Assembly: GCA_003194525.1 (NCBI GenBank)
Contig: NBIV01000037.1
Span: forward strand, 1-64,000
Direction: 5' to 3'
Length of the DNA: 64,000 bases
DNA from: Gracilariopsis chorda
Taxonomy: Eukaryota > Rhodophyta > Florideophyceae > Gracilariales > Gracilariaceae
The translations under genes and the position numbers were made by a program. Positions 1-10,646 of the stretch are shown one piece after another; within the stretch, counting starts at the first letter, position 1, and each line of letters opens with the position of its first letter. The notes under the pieces are model-generated. The model searched no databases. It saw only the letters and a list, made by a program, of their open reading frames with translations, and was not told the DNA's origin.

Positions 1-531
1 GCTCCCCGTCGCAGACGGAATCGAAGCCCCCGTTCCGGGGAATAATTTGCGCCAACTACCGCAACGCTGCGGCGAAGAACCGAGGAACTCGGGAAAAACG
101 CGCGCCATCGCACGCTCGAAACCGGTCGTACCGGACGCTGCTCCTCCTCATGGAGACGGTGCACCGCACTTAGCGGCCAGGCCCTGAAAAGGGTGTCATC
201 GGCACCTGCCCGGCACCCCCAAAGGGGAATTTTGACCAAAATACCGGTGTACCGGAGTTAGCCTTAGGCAACCCCCCAGTAGCCGGGGACACCACGGCGC
301 CGCCGGAACGTACGGTGCAGAGCGCTCGTGCGCCTGGCAGGGAGGCGGTTTGCCATCCAACCACCGTGTCGCACGGGACCCCCCAGGGGATCGTGGAAAC
401 GCCGATTCCGCAGGAGCGGTCATCTTCCGCAAACTCGCGGTTCGTGAGTTCAACCGCGAATGCAGAGTTCAAGTCCCCCGCCGGTTGGCGGTTCGCCTGG
501 CCTACCGTGAAGACGGGAACAACGACACCCA

Positions 532-939
532 ATGGGGAATGACTTGCCGGGGAAAACCGTGACACCACATACCCTCTTGAGGGATATTTTCCCGCATGAG
601 CAGCGGCCACTAGGACAGCGCACGGCAACGTCGGAGTTATCGCCGAACACCCTGCTAAGGGACATTATACCGCACCGCGGACAACCCTCGCAAGGGAGTA
701 CAACCACCACCCGGCACGGCCGGCAGGTCTACGAACGAGAGTTCGTAGTAGACCGACTTGTCGGACACACCTGGGACCAGGATGGTATTCTACAATACCG
801 CGTCCGCTGGTACGGGTACGACCCCAGTGGGGATACGTGGGAGCCAATTGAACACCTCCCACGGTCGCAGATCGTGCGATACCACCGTCAAACGGGAACT
901 GCAGCCCCAGCCACGCTGGTTAATGCCCAAGTTGGGTAA
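532..939 (+). mobile_element. Chromodomain part of Gypsy pol C-terminus
   Basis: This is the terminal part of the integrase region of the left Gypsy element. The second half shows a chromodomain: the start VDRLVGHTW, the core YRVRWYGYDPSGDTWEPIEHL with its aromatic residues, then a helix. In chromoviruses this domain tethers the integrase to modified histone tails and steers insertion into heterochromatin. That role is family knowledge and not shown here. The upstream part is Pro/Thr-rich linker. The right-hand element shows no chromodomain before its pol ends. Confidence 0.75.
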
Positions 940-1132
940 CGTTGCCGCGCGAGCGGAGGGCAATGAGAAAGGATAGCAAGGGAAAGTCCGTCTAAGACGG
1001 GGAATGCTAATTGGAAATCACCGTTCTAAACGGGAAAGTTTATTCAGGGGAGCAGCTAGCTCCTCACGATACTACACTACACGAACTGGCATAGCCAGGG
1101 AAAGAATACCAGGAAAACTGGACAAAAGGAGC

Positions 1133-2918
1133 TCACTCTTCGCCGTTGCCCGGGGCGTAACCCCCAGCAAGGCGGTAGGCCAACGCGTCCGCCATGGTGG
1201 TGACATCCCCCGATACCTCGGCAGCGCTAAGACCGGCACCCCGGAGAAAACGCGCGATGATCTCGTTTTCATTCGCCGTTACCCCGCTGGGGATAGAAGG
1301 TCTGGCACTCGCCGCCGAAGGGTCAGCAGCCGGCTCGGCCGGAGGTACCCCCTCTGGGGAAGCTTCCGCGCTAGCGCCGGTGTCCTCTACGTCCATCTCC
1401 CCGGGCTCTTCCGGATCGTTATCGACCATTGGGTCATCCCCGCCGTATGCGCGGTAGTAATCGTCAGAATCGACGTACCCCACCGGGTGGTCTTCCGGCA
1501 CATGCCGGGGCGCATCGCGAAGTTCGCGCGCCTCCTCGGAGGAAATTTCCCGGAACTCCCAGGGGTCGAAGTAGATAAAATCACCCGCAAGGGCGGTGTT
1601 TCTACCCAGTCCCGGGCCACCGGTGTTACCGCTGCCGCCATCCAGACGACCGCTTTGCTCCAGCGGGACCTCACTCCAGCTAACGCTGTCGATGTACCCA
1701 AGTAATTGGAGGACCTCTTCATTGTTGGCCTGGCCCCAAGGGGGATGCGAAGATCCAGGTTTCGGATCGCTGCCCGCACGCGCGGTTGAAGGAACCAGAG
1801 ACGATACTGGTCGTACGCCTCGTTGAGGATATAAGCCGCATTGCGGGCCGCCCACTCCGTAACCACTACGGACCACAACCCCGACCGGGGATCCTGCATG
1901 AGCAGCGAACCGAGGTACGTAAGTACCGGCGGAAGTTCTACGTAGCACCCCGGCAGGCTTCATGGAAGCGCCACCACTCGGGGAGTGCTACATACCGACC
2001 TAGTCGGTGAGGCGGCGCAATCCGCTCTATCTCCACGTTCTGATACGGGATAAAGTACCCGAATCGGGATCGCCAACGCCGCTCGTAGCGGATGAAGTTT
2101 TGGAGAAAGTTGGACCGGTATTGCCGGGGAAGGTACCTGAACTCCGCCCGAATAATCGGTCGCTCCCAGCAAAGGGCCTCTTGCCGCGCTGCGGGGAAAT
2201 TCCTCCAAGCGAGGGTCTCGAGGCGGAACAGGTTCTCGCCGTACCCAATCTCCCCGCGAGTGCGGAAGTGGCTAACGTCGAAGCCAAACTCCGGTGGGAC
2301 CAGTACATCGAATGGAGCCCGGCTCTGCCGTTGATACGCCATGCGCGTCAGCGCGGTCTGTGCCGCAGCGACGGTCTCGCCCGAGTTTCTTCGGAGGTGG
2401 TGACGCGGAATCGCAATCCGGTGACGCCAATCCCACGATGTGGTGACTGCTCTGGGCAGATCCCCCGGAAGGGTGTCTGAACCATCCGCATAAGCGGTGA
2501 CCAACCCCTCATTGAGGACAGCGACCGGGTGAAACCACGGGGCAAGGCGCAGGCGCGACGCGTGATTCCGATTCATCGGGTTGAGCCCCACCAGGGTGTT
2601 GTAAGTTGGCCAGTTGGACACCGGAGTGGTTCCGGAGGACACCACCGAAGGTGGTGGTGCGAAGGGATGGTCGGCTTCAGCAGCCGTGTTTCCCGGTTGT
2701 ACCGGATTTCGATCGCCCTGAGGCAGGGGAACTGACCGGAAACCGGTGGTGTATCGCCCGAGAAGTCTCGGAGGTTGGCTGTGGTTGTTGATGTTGTTGT
2801 CGTCGTTCATTTCTCCCTTGTCGAGGGTGGCTGTTGTTGTCGTTTGTGCACTTGAGGACTCTGGTGCAGAGGAATTTACCGGAGAACCGGAGACAAAGCA
2901 CTTGCTTTTATCACCCAT
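1133..2918 (-). mobile_element. Antisense accessory reading-frame region of Gypsy element
   Basis: Between pol and the 3' LTR, on the strand opposite to pol, lies about 1.8 kb of coding-like sequence with about two breaks. The N-terminal half has an Asn/Gln-rich start, then a motif-rich stretch (RLAPWFHP, TTSWDWR). The same motifs recur in the same antisense position of the right-hand element (60871-61287). The other half is acidic, with many Asp/Glu and Pro. I recognise no domain, zinc knuckle or protease signature. Antisense genes between pol and the 3' LTR are known in some plant Gypsy lineages, and that is the closest precedent. Confidence 0.6.
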
Positions 2919-2962
2919 TTTCGTCTGGGAATCCTCCGCGTCCGCGGTCGTTTTCCCGTCTT

Positions 2963-2974
2963 AGGGGGGGGATA
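2963..2974 (+). other. Polypurine tract of left Gypsy element
   Basis: A run of A/G ending in GATA abuts the TG that opens the LTR. The right-hand element has an equivalent tract also ending in GATA next to its LTR (60650-60661, minus strand). This is the expected plus-strand primer of an LTR retrotransposon. Confidence 0.75.
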
Positions 2975-3781
2975 TGAAGTGCAACCCCCTCAGGGAGGGA
3001 TTCTTGGTACTTGATTGTTTTCCCGATATTATCGGTTGTGTAGTGTGTATATGAACTACGCCCCACTACGGTGGGTATGGACACGTGGGACACGGTTTTG
3101 GGTCAATTGGCGGTTGGCCACAGTAGTGGATGTTGCCACGGAATGTGGAGTATTTTAGTTAATTTTATTTATTATTTTCACACCCATTTCTGGGAAGCTA
3201 GTACTTAGTGCGACGGCGCACTGCCGTCGCACCAGTAAACCTTCCCCAACAAGGGACCCCAACCTGGGGAATTGGCTCTGAGCTTGACCGCCTCCGCGTG
3301 TTCTCAACTCCTCCTTGGAGGGAAGCACCGTAGCGTACGGAAGTTCACCCCCCTTGCACATCTAAAGGAGACCCATCATTGGGAGTACTAATTGTTCCAA
3401 TCATATTGGTGTTTCGCCCTGTATAGGGAGTCCTGTCCACCGGCATTGCCGTATCTACTCGTCGCTCTCGCGACCCACTCGTCCTTCCTCTTTCCCCTTT
3501 TTAGGGTAGCACCTCCCGCTATCCGCGGCCCTCGTGTGCGCATCCGCTCACACACCCCCACTTACGTGGAAACATACCTCTACTGAGGATCACACCCCGC
3601 TCACGCGGATACCGATTCTTCGCCTTCACCTCCCTGCGCGAGTCGCGACAGGTGTCCCTGGTCTTACAAACCGGCTTCGCCGTGACACCTCTGGGAGGGC
3701 TCTACCCAACTGGGTTCACCTCGTGAGAGGAAGATCCCGGACGTCTTTCGGTGTTTTTCCCCTTTGGGGCATTGCACCACA
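2975..3781 (+). repeat. 3' LTR of left Gypsy element
   Basis: The LTR is 807 bp, opens with TGAAGTGCAA and closes with TTGCACCACA, an imperfect inverted terminal pair typical of LTRs. It aligns in architecture with the solo LTR at 40666-41567 (shared ends, an AT-rich TTTATTTATTATTTT block, a CCTTCCCCAAC motif after it), but sequence similarity is modest. It is studded with short inverted repeats. Confidence 0.85.
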
Positions 3782-5117
3782 AGTTACTTCTATTGTCTCC
3801 GAGCTGCGCCGACATCCGAAGCTCTACCATCGGTTCAAAGAGCTGAAAGACCAACATAACTTGAGTCTACTGGCAGATGCCAGTCACCAAGATGCACTGC
3901 AAGGGGCAGTAGACCATTACGGGAGACCGGCGTTACCAAGAACTGCAGTGCTACCATGTAGAATGGCAACCACGCGCTTTGCCTCCAGCAAGAGTATGCT
4001 CCGTTCCGTACTGCGCAGCGAGAAAGTATACCATCGTTTAATTGAGTGCCCCGACTTTGAAAGCACTCTATATGGAGCGCGCGGTGCCCGAGGTCTTGAG
4101 AAACGCAGGGAATTTCAGAGCTTGATACAGGACCGTGCACTTATACATGATGCTTTAGATGTTTTCCACATTCTACGGCTTGTTCGTCAATATCTACGTC
4201 TATTTGACGACGAGTCGTCACTAACATCGGAGGTGTTTCCTGCTACAAGGGAGTTACGGTACCGTATATCAGTTCTACCTCTGACTGCCTTCTTCACCAC
4301 AGACTGACGTGATGAAGTTCTCTCTGTTTTTGACGAAAGACTACGTGGATCGACCCGACGAATACCGCTACTAACACCCCTTCATCGGGTTGCTTTTTAT
4401 CTTGACATCCGCAGTACTTATCAAGACCTCTCCGAAGACAGGGAACATGTCTCTCAGATGATGAGGGATTTCGTCCGTTCTGATCTATTCCCTATCGCAG
4501 AGAAAGCTCAAGATAGAGGAGGTGAAGACAGAGCGGTGCAACTGTTGTTGCAGGAGTTGAGTCTTCTTCGGTTGTCGTGGCGTTCATGTGGGACGGATGA
4601 TACCAGGCGTAACCTTTTGTGGTGCTATAGCGACATCTCGCTGGTTTACTGGATAGAATATGATGACAAGCTGTCGCTGCTGCGCGAATTTGCGCTCAGA
4701 ATTCTCGGTACGAGCCCCTCGTCCTCTAGCGTAGAGAGGAGTTTTAGCCACCGAGGAAGGATAAGGACATCTGTGAGGAACAGGCTCAACCAACAGAAGG
4801 TTATGAGAATGGTTTTCTGTTCATTCAATGACTTACTTTTTAGTGAGCGCTCACTTCGAATTGAGCAGGTGATCAAACGCGAATACCAAAACATTCGCTT
4901 CGGCGGCTGGAATCGAAGCATGAATACAACACTTGCCAGCTCGCTAACAACAACTTCTAACGTTACTGGCGAGTCCAATTTGTTCGAGGAATTCTTTGGA
5001 TACGAAGACGGGGCAGATGGTGACATTGAGGAGATCGAGGAAGTAGAGGTAGATGATGTCGATGTTGATCAAGATGGCCTAGCCCCGACCTCGGAGGTTA
5101 TGGACTTCTTCGGATAA
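3782..5117 (+). pseudogene. hAT-family transposase, truncated
   Basis: The reading frame stays the same from directly after the Gypsy LTR to the stop at 5115-5117, with one in-frame TGA at 4305-4307. The peptide after that stop (RDEVLSVFDERLRG) continues the domain, so the TGA is a nonsense change. The C-terminal third carries the hAT dimerisation signature (LREFALRILGTSPSSSSVERSFS, then a basic RGRIRTSVRNRL stretch). The middle has the pattern RMATTRFASSKSML seen around the insertion domain. The N-terminal zinc finger and first catalytic Asp lie on the other side of the Gypsy insertion, outside the window. After the hAT domain comes an acidic tail rich in Asp/Glu. Not functional. Confidence 0.75.
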
Positions 5118-6628
5118 GTTGATTTCCTGACACCGTATCTTGAGGCCAGAGGTGAGTTCTCAACATCTGCATGCGATGGCACACTCGTTTCTTGCAGCTG
5201 AACTTCATGAGTAGATGGAAACTTTACTGATCAAGTGGGTCTGCTACAGCTGCTAATAGAATGTTAATTGTACTTACTTGCGTTTTGGCGAATGGTTTGT
5301 GGCCGGTTGTAAAGGAAGGCGAGGTAAAGAAGGCTTCTCTTGTCAGGTTGGAGTGAAAGGCAGCCGAATGGCACACAGGGAACGTGGTGATAGTGGAAGG
5401 AAATTCACATGTTTGACGGGGGTTGCACCATTCTGGGATTGATAAGTTTCTTCGCAATTGCGAAGAGAGGCGAAGCAGAGACGTCACATTGGCTTGGTTG
5501 TTTCCTGGCGTTCTGTGGCGCATGTGCTGCTTCAACGGGATATGTCTGTGTTCGCAGTATAGGTACCAATGTTCATTTCATGCTCTCCGTGTTCTCATTG
5601 AGTGTATTCTGCGTTATCGGCGCCGCCGGGATAGGCCACAAACCCTCTACTCTCTGGACCAAGATCATCCAGTACAAAGTGCGGAAGTGTTCTTCGGGTA
5701 AATCCAACTATTGTCGTCGCATGCCCACGTCTGGCAAGGAAATACAAGGGTACTTGACTTCACCGCAGCGCAATGAAATTATGCCAGTTTGGCAACTGAG
5801 AGTCTCAGACGGCGACATGGTTGCCAAAGCCATAGTGGGAATGCAGTATTTTAAATTTTGAAATATTAGAGTGATAAAAAATACGTTGCAATTTTATTAA
5901 TCACCAAAATATTTGTGGTGATTTATCGGATTGCAATGTAGAGCACGACATTCTCTTTAAATGAATAGGTTTAAAATTGTTGTTGTTTTGCGTTACCTTT
6001 TCAAAATTTTGCAGCAGACTGACCTTCCTGGTTCAACTTTCCATCAGTCGGCAAGGGAAAGCAAGTGGAGGAGAAAATTTTCCAGTTCCCTGATTCATGG
6101 CTACTAGTAGGCCACAAGTCCGGTGTGAACCATGGCAGTGACCTCTATGACAACGCACATATATGATGCACCACAGAGATATTACCCTTTGGCATGCAGA
6201 CCGTTGCATCGAAGATGAAGATGCCAGTACACGTCGCACACGCGTATCTGCTGCACAAGTGGAAAGTACGAAATCGTACTGGACTCCACGCGTGGCATGC
6301 GTTGCACAGCACATCGATGACGACGCTTCAGATCTTGGATCTCGCGTTCATTTCGTCTAACAGCCGCATCGCCATCTGAGCGCCTTCGGAATCCCCGTTC
6401 GTTCACTTTGCTCTTTCTCCAATACTCTCGCTCCGTCATCTTCTTCTCCAAGTCCTCTCACCTTCCCCGACCGCAACCCCACTCCGCATATTCGAACCGT
6501 AACTTTCAATCAAGCCGTTCTTCCCGCTTCTGTTTGGTCCACTGCGTCACCCGCGCGCACTGCTATACGCGCAACGTAAATCGGCCTGCACTGCCTGTCC
6601 AACCGCATCTGCTGCGCACCACGCCGAC
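5118..6628. other. Relic/intergenic stretch
   Basis: This lies between the hAT relic and the first host gene. 5409-5680 (+) could encode a fragment like one half of an EamA/DMT-type transporter: hydrophobic, with a Tyr-Val-Cys-Val-Arg then Ser-Ile-Gly turn followed by a second membrane segment. It has no clean start or end, so I treat it as a possible decayed gene piece at low confidence. 5840-6010 is AT-rich. 6380-6628 is the C/T-rich leader and promoter side of the next gene. No other gene seen. Confidence 0.4.
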
Positions 6629-7396
6629 ATGACCGCTTTCATTCTGCCTTCTGTCACCGCTCTGCCCACTTCATTATCAAGTCGTCCCCATGCCCGACTA
6701 CAAAGCAAATCCCCAACGCGATCCGCAACGTCACCGCCATCCCGTCTGCGCATGTCATCTCAACCCTCCTCCAGGAAACCAACTTGGCCGCAACTAGCAG
6801 TCATAATAACAGCCACAACAACAGCATCATTATTTCCAACATTCACAAAATCCACATCACTCACACTCACACAACCGGCACAAGCTGCCACATCCTCCGT
6901 CGACACCACACAATCGCCGTCACTATCCGGTCCAATCCCCTTAAAAGCGCTGGGAATCAAACGAGATCAGTTTCTAAGTGAGCGTGAATTGCGTAGAAAA
7001 AAGACTACACAACTTAATGAAACGGAGCAGGAAATTATGGAGCTCGAAGAATGGGAGGCTCAAACCGAATCTTTCAGAGGCATGCAGGCCTTTTGGGCTG
7101 GAATCATAAGTGTGGGCGGAATCTTCCTGCTGTACAAGGGCGGTGTCATGTGGGAGAACTGGATCAAGGAACAGGAACGCAAGGACATGGAGGAGGAAAT
7201 CAAACTTACCGGTACTTTCATTGACCCTAGAGCTGTCAGAAAGGATGAGGATAAGGGCGATGCTTCTAAGAATAAGAACAAGCCTAAGGATAGCGGTCCT
7301 TCTAGTGGACCCTCTGCGCCGCCAAAAGATCCTGCCGATGGAGATAAGCCCTCGGGTGGTATTGATTCGCTTGAAAAGCTCTTCGGACAGAGTTAG
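6629..7396 (+). CDS. Plastid-targeted single-pass membrane protein, unknown function
   Basis: The protein has 255 aa and starts at the first ATG of the frame. Residues 1-45 are rich in Ser, Thr, Arg and Pro and poor in acids, as in a chloroplast transit peptide. A second Thr/Ala/Leu-rich hydrophobic stretch ending in PAQAA at about 75-86 resembles a thylakoid or processing signal. The mature part has a charged helix (about 115-145), one membrane span (about 152-172, FWAGIISVGGIFLLYKGG), a conserved-looking block WENWIKEQERKDMEEEI followed by TGTFIDPRA, and a Lys/Ser/Pro/Gly tail. The TGTFIDPRA block reminds me of uncharacterised plastid proteins of plants and algae, but I cannot name the family. 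It is convergent with the reductase gene, 260 bp apart. Confidence 0.8.
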   Translation: MTAFILPSVTALPTSLSSRPHARLQSKSPTRSATSPPSRLRMSSQPSSRKPTWPQLAVIITATTTASLFPTFTKSTSLTLTQPAQAATSSVDTTQSPSLSGPIPLKALGIKRDQFLSERELRRKKTTQLNETEQEIMELEEWEAQTESFRGMQAFWAGIISVGGIFLLYKGGVMWENWIKEQERKDMEEEIKLTGTFIDPRAVRKDEDKGDASKNKNKPKDSGPSSGPSAPPKDPADGDKPSGGIDSLEKLFGQS

Positions 7397-7656
7397 AACC
7401 TTCATGCGTTGCTTAGCTCTTCACGAGCTGCCTTATTTTTGCATGTATCTGTATACTTCTGCTCACACGTATTGCGGCCGAGAGGGAGCAGCGTCTACAA
7501 TTTGGTACAATTCGATCTGGATGCACGTTTTTACTTGTCAAACAACTACTCAAGACACCTCGCACTAAAAAAGGATCAATACGCACAACTTCTGTTTCTA
7601 GGTTATCACACATTGGGTTAGCAGGCGGTGCATCTTTTCTTCTACGACACCACAGC

Positions 7657-10068
7657 TCAGCTTCCGCAGCTGATGCACGCTTCCGGGTTGTCAATTGAGC
7701 ACGCAAGCACTTCCTCAATCTTCTTTTGTGCGGCAACAACGTGACCGTTTGTCATGCTCGCCTTCTTGGCAGCGTCTACGTCCGCAGGCGTCAGCGTAAA
7801 CTTGATAGCGTCTGTGGATGGTTTTGTTCGAAGGTAGTACAATCCCGTCTTCAACCCAGCTTTCCATCCGTAGAAATGCATCGAACTGAGCTTTCCAATA
7901 TTTGGCGCCGCCATGTGAATGTTCATGCTCTGTGATTGATCAATGAATGCGCCTCGATCGGCGGCAAGATCAATGATGCGTCGCTGACTGATTTCCCATA
8001 CCGTCTTGTAGAGCTCCTTGATTTCGCGTGGAATCTCGTGAATATTCTGGATTGAGCCGTTGGCCGCCACGATGCGGTTCTTCATGCCGGCGTTCCACAG
8101 GCTGAGCTTCTGTAGATCCTTCACTAAATGCGTGTTCACAATGCAAAATTCTCCGGAGAGAACACGACGAGTGTAAAGGTTTGATGTGTATGGCTCGAAG
8201 CACTCGTTGTTGCCCAGGATCTGAGAGGTCGATGCCGTCGGCATTGGTGCTACAAGCAGTGAGTTTCTCACACCATGCATTAATACCTTTTGGCGCAAAC
8301 TGTCCCAGTCCCAACGGCCAGAAGTTGGCTTCACGTCCCACAAATCGAACTGGAACATTCCCTTAGAGACGGGAGACCCTTCATAAGTCTCATATGGTCC
8401 GACCTCAGCAGATATCTCACAACTAGTTTCAACGGCGCTGAAGTACAAAGTCTCAAAGATCTCCTTGTTCAAAGTACGTGCACCCTCGCTCTCAAACGGC
8501 AATCTCATCAGAATGAAAGCATCAGCGAGACCTTGAACGCCAATACCAATGGGTCTGTGTCGCATATTGGACTTGCGAGCCTCCTCTACAGGATAAAAGT
8601 TGATATCAATAATCTTATTGAGGTTCCTCGTCACCATCTTAGCAACACGATGCAAACCCTCATGGTTATAGTACGGTTTTGACCCATCTGCAGGAACGAT
8701 AACAAACTTGTTGAGAGCAATTGAAGCTAAGTTGCATACAGCAACTTCATCAGGGTCGGTGTACTCAATGATCTCCGTGCACAAGTTCGAAGAACGAATT
8801 GTACCAAGATTCTGCTGATTGCTCTTAAGGTTGCATGCATCTTTGTAAAGCATGTACGGGGTACCCGTCTCAATCTGAGCTTCAAGAATGGCGAACCAAA
8901 TCTTTCGGGCCGGTACCACTTCTCGGGCCCGACCCTCCTCTTCATACTTGTGGTACAACTCATCAAAAGCCTCACCAAATACATCAGCGAGCCCGGGAGC
9001 CTCATTCGGACAGAACAAGCTCCACGGTTGGTCGTTTTCAACCTTCCTCATGAACAAGTCAGAAACCCAGAGCCCATAGAACAAATCGCGGGCTCTCTGT
9101 TCTTCTTTGCCGTGGTTCTTGCGAAGGTCCAAGAAATCCATAATGTCGGCGTGCCACGGTTCCAGGTAGATTGCAAAAGCGCCCTTCCGTTTTCCACCTC
9201 CCTGATCAACGTATCTGGCAGTGTCATTGAAGACACGCAGCATCGGTACGATACCATTAGAAGTACCATTGGTACCTCTGATGTAAGACCTGGTTGCACG
9301 TATGTTATGAATCGATAGACCGATGCCACCTGCTGACTTGGAAATCACAGCGCAGCGCTTCAGAGTATCGTAGATGCCTTCAATTGAGTCTTCGGTCATG
9401 GTGAGCAAAAAGCACGACGACAGCTGCGGGCGACAGGTACCAGCGTTGAAAAGAGTGGGAGAAGCATGGGTGAAGAACTTGTTAGACATTGCATCATATG
9501 TCTCCAACACAGCCTCAAGGTCTCCCAAGTGAATTCCAACAGCGACACGCATAAGCATGTGTTGCGGACGCTCCACAATCTTGCGATCGATACGAAGTAA
9601 ATAAGACCTCTCCAAAGTCTTGAAGCCAAAGTAGTCATATGAAAAGTCACGGTCGTAGATGATAGCGTCATCAAGTGTATCACGATTGTCCACAACGAAT
9701 TGGTAAACGTCCTTTGCAATGAGCGGGGCGGCGGTGTTAGTGAGTGGCAAAGTGTAATTGTAGAGCATGTCGATGGTCTCTGAAAAGCTCTTGACAGTGT
9801 TCTTGTGGAGATTGGACACGGCTATACGGGAGGCCAGAAGGGAATAGTCGTGATGTTTTGTGGACATGTATGCAGCTGTTTCAGCGGCAAGGTCGTCAAG
9901 CTCAGAAGTTGTGACGCCGTCGTAAACACCGGCGCATACCTTCTGAGCTACTTCTGTTACATCGACGATGGGGTCGAGCCCGTAGGCCAGTTTCTTGATT
10001 CTAGCAGTGATCTTGTCGAACTTGACAGGCTGACGTCTGCCGTCGCGCTTAATTACCTGGCGTTCCAT
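7657..10068 (-). CDS. RNR1: Ribonucleoside-diphosphate reductase large subunit (class Ia)
   Basis: Reduces ribonucleoside diphosphates to deoxyribonucleotides together with the small (radical) subunit, in the cytosol. The protein has 803 aa from the ATG at 10066-10068, close to the usual approximately 790. Residues 1-90 form the ATP-cone that senses ATP/dATP ([16 protein letters not shown]). The barrel follows. [14 protein letters not shown] carries the first redox Cys, NLCTEI carries the catalytic Asn-Cys-Glu triad, and [13 protein letters not shown] plus [11 protein letters not shown] are the tyrosine radical-relay region. The C-terminal tail ends CISCGS, the swinging dithiol. All catalytic residues I can check are present and there is no intron. 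The upstream region is shared head-to-head with TSR1 and contains an E2F-type site. Confidence 0.97.
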   Translation of the reverse strand: MERQVIKRDGRRQPVKFDKITARIKKLAYGLDPIVDVTEVAQKVCAGVYDGVTTSELDDLAAETAAYMSTKHHDYSLLASRIAVSNLHKNTVKSFSETIDMLYNYTLPLTNTAAPLIAKDVYQFVVDNRDTLDDAIIYDRDFSYDYFGFKTLERSYLLRIDRKIVERPQHMLMRVAVGIHLGDLEAVLETYDAMSNKFFTHASPTLFNAGTCRPQLSSCFLLTMTEDSIEGIYDTLKRCAVISKSAGGIGLSIHNIRATRSYIRGTNGTSNGIVPMLRVFNDTARYVDQGGGKRKGAFAIYLEPWHADIMDFLDLRKNHGKEEQRARDLFYGLWVSDLFMRKVENDQPWSLFCPNEAPGLADVFGEAFDELYHKYEEEGRAREVVPARKIWFAILEAQIETGTPYMLYKDACNLKSNQQNLGTIRSSNLCTEIIEYTDPDEVAVCNLASIALNKFVIVPADGSKPYYNHEGLHRVAKMVTRNLNKIIDINFYPVEEARKSNMRHRPIGIGVQGLADAFILMRLPFESEGARTLNKEIFETLYFSAVETSCEISAEVGPYETYEGSPVSKGMFQFDLWDVKPTSGRWDWDSLRQKVLMHGVRNSLLVAPMPTASTSQILGNNECFEPYTSNLYTRRVLSGEFCIVNTHLVKDLQKLSLWNAGMKNRIVAANGSIQNIHEIPREIKELYKTVWEISQRRIIDLAADRGAFIDQSQSMNIHMAAPNIGKLSSMHFYGWKAGLKTGLYYLRTKPSTDAIKFTLTPADVDAAKKASMTNGHVVAAQKKIEEVLACSIDNPEACISCGS

Positions 10069-10646
10069 TGCGTAGGACTGATGCAATGCTGTGCAAATAG
10101 TCTGAGCAGGAGTTCGTACTGAGAACGGAAGAAGTTGCAACGAGGAAAGTGCACGGTGTAGAGGGAAGAAGAGTAGAACGAAGGTAGTCGGGAAGACGCA
10201 GCTCTTATGGAATGAATGTCTGGCCGGCAGAGCTGGAACTGAAGGGGTGGCCGATTAAGTGTTGAGTGCAGAGTTGCGATCAGCGTCCGCACGGAGTTGC
10301 ACTTGGCGTTTCGGTTCGAAATGAGCTTTGGCGGGAAACCGCCCCGCTGGTTGCTGAGCTCCTGCACGGCGCGAATCAACTTTCGCGTATCATTTGTACG
10401 GAAGCAAAAGAATTAATTTGACCCCAATTTCTTTCTTCCAGTTATTTACAGATACGCGCCGTGTCCTGATCTACGTACGCATTTCAGCATCGGCTGCGGC
10501 GGCGGAATACGGGTTGATGCCCCTTTTGTAAGAGTGTGAGAGACGTTCCGAGGATAGCCATGTGCATATCTTAAACTGGGAACGGATGTGCTCGGGGTAA
10601 CGAAGGAGCTCTAAGCGAATTACAGGATATCGAAAATCTTCCCGGT
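10069..10646. promoter_or_regulatory. Divergent promoter between RNR1 and TSR1
   Basis: 578 bp separate the two ATGs, so both genes must be driven from here. It holds a perfect E2F-type site at 10327-10338 and a second weaker match (TTTCGCG) at 10381-10387. I see no TATA box. The rest is mixed sequence with no coding potential that I trust. Confidence 0.7.
10327..10338 (+). promoter_or_regulatory. E2F/DP-type binding site
   Basis: TTTGGCGGGAAA is the textbook E2F consensus, read on the plus strand 259 bp upstream of the reductase start codon. E2F control of ribonucleotide reductase at the G1/S transition is established in animals and plants. Its use here is inferred from sequence and position only. 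Confidence 0.6.

Larger units (their letters stand above)
1..3781 (+). mobile_element. Ty3/Gypsy LTR retrotransposon, 3' portion (chromovirus-like)
   Basis: The element enters from the left edge, so its 5' LTR, gag and most of pol lie outside. Visible parts in order are the tail of pol with a chromodomain, a long antisense reading-frame region, a polypurine tract and a complete 3' LTR. It is inserted in a hAT transposon, since hAT coding sequence starts directly after the LTR. It looks broken, with roughly two or more breaks in the visible part. Its LTR differs in length (807 bp) from the about 902-bp LTRs further right, so it is a different and probably older subfamily of the same lineage. 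Family assignment rests on the chromodomain, the TG...CA LTR ends and the layout shared with the right-hand element. Confidence 0.85.

Noticed and set aside
1004-1705. 233-aa plus-strand frame in the left Gypsy element
   Set aside because: Lies over the antisense accessory region, with basic low-information composition and no pol motif. The opposite strand has the motifs shared with the other element.
5409-5861. Functional drug/metabolite transporter gene
   Set aside because: Only about two hydrophobic spans resemble the family, and there is no full domain, convincing start or neighbouring exon; kept only as a possible relic.
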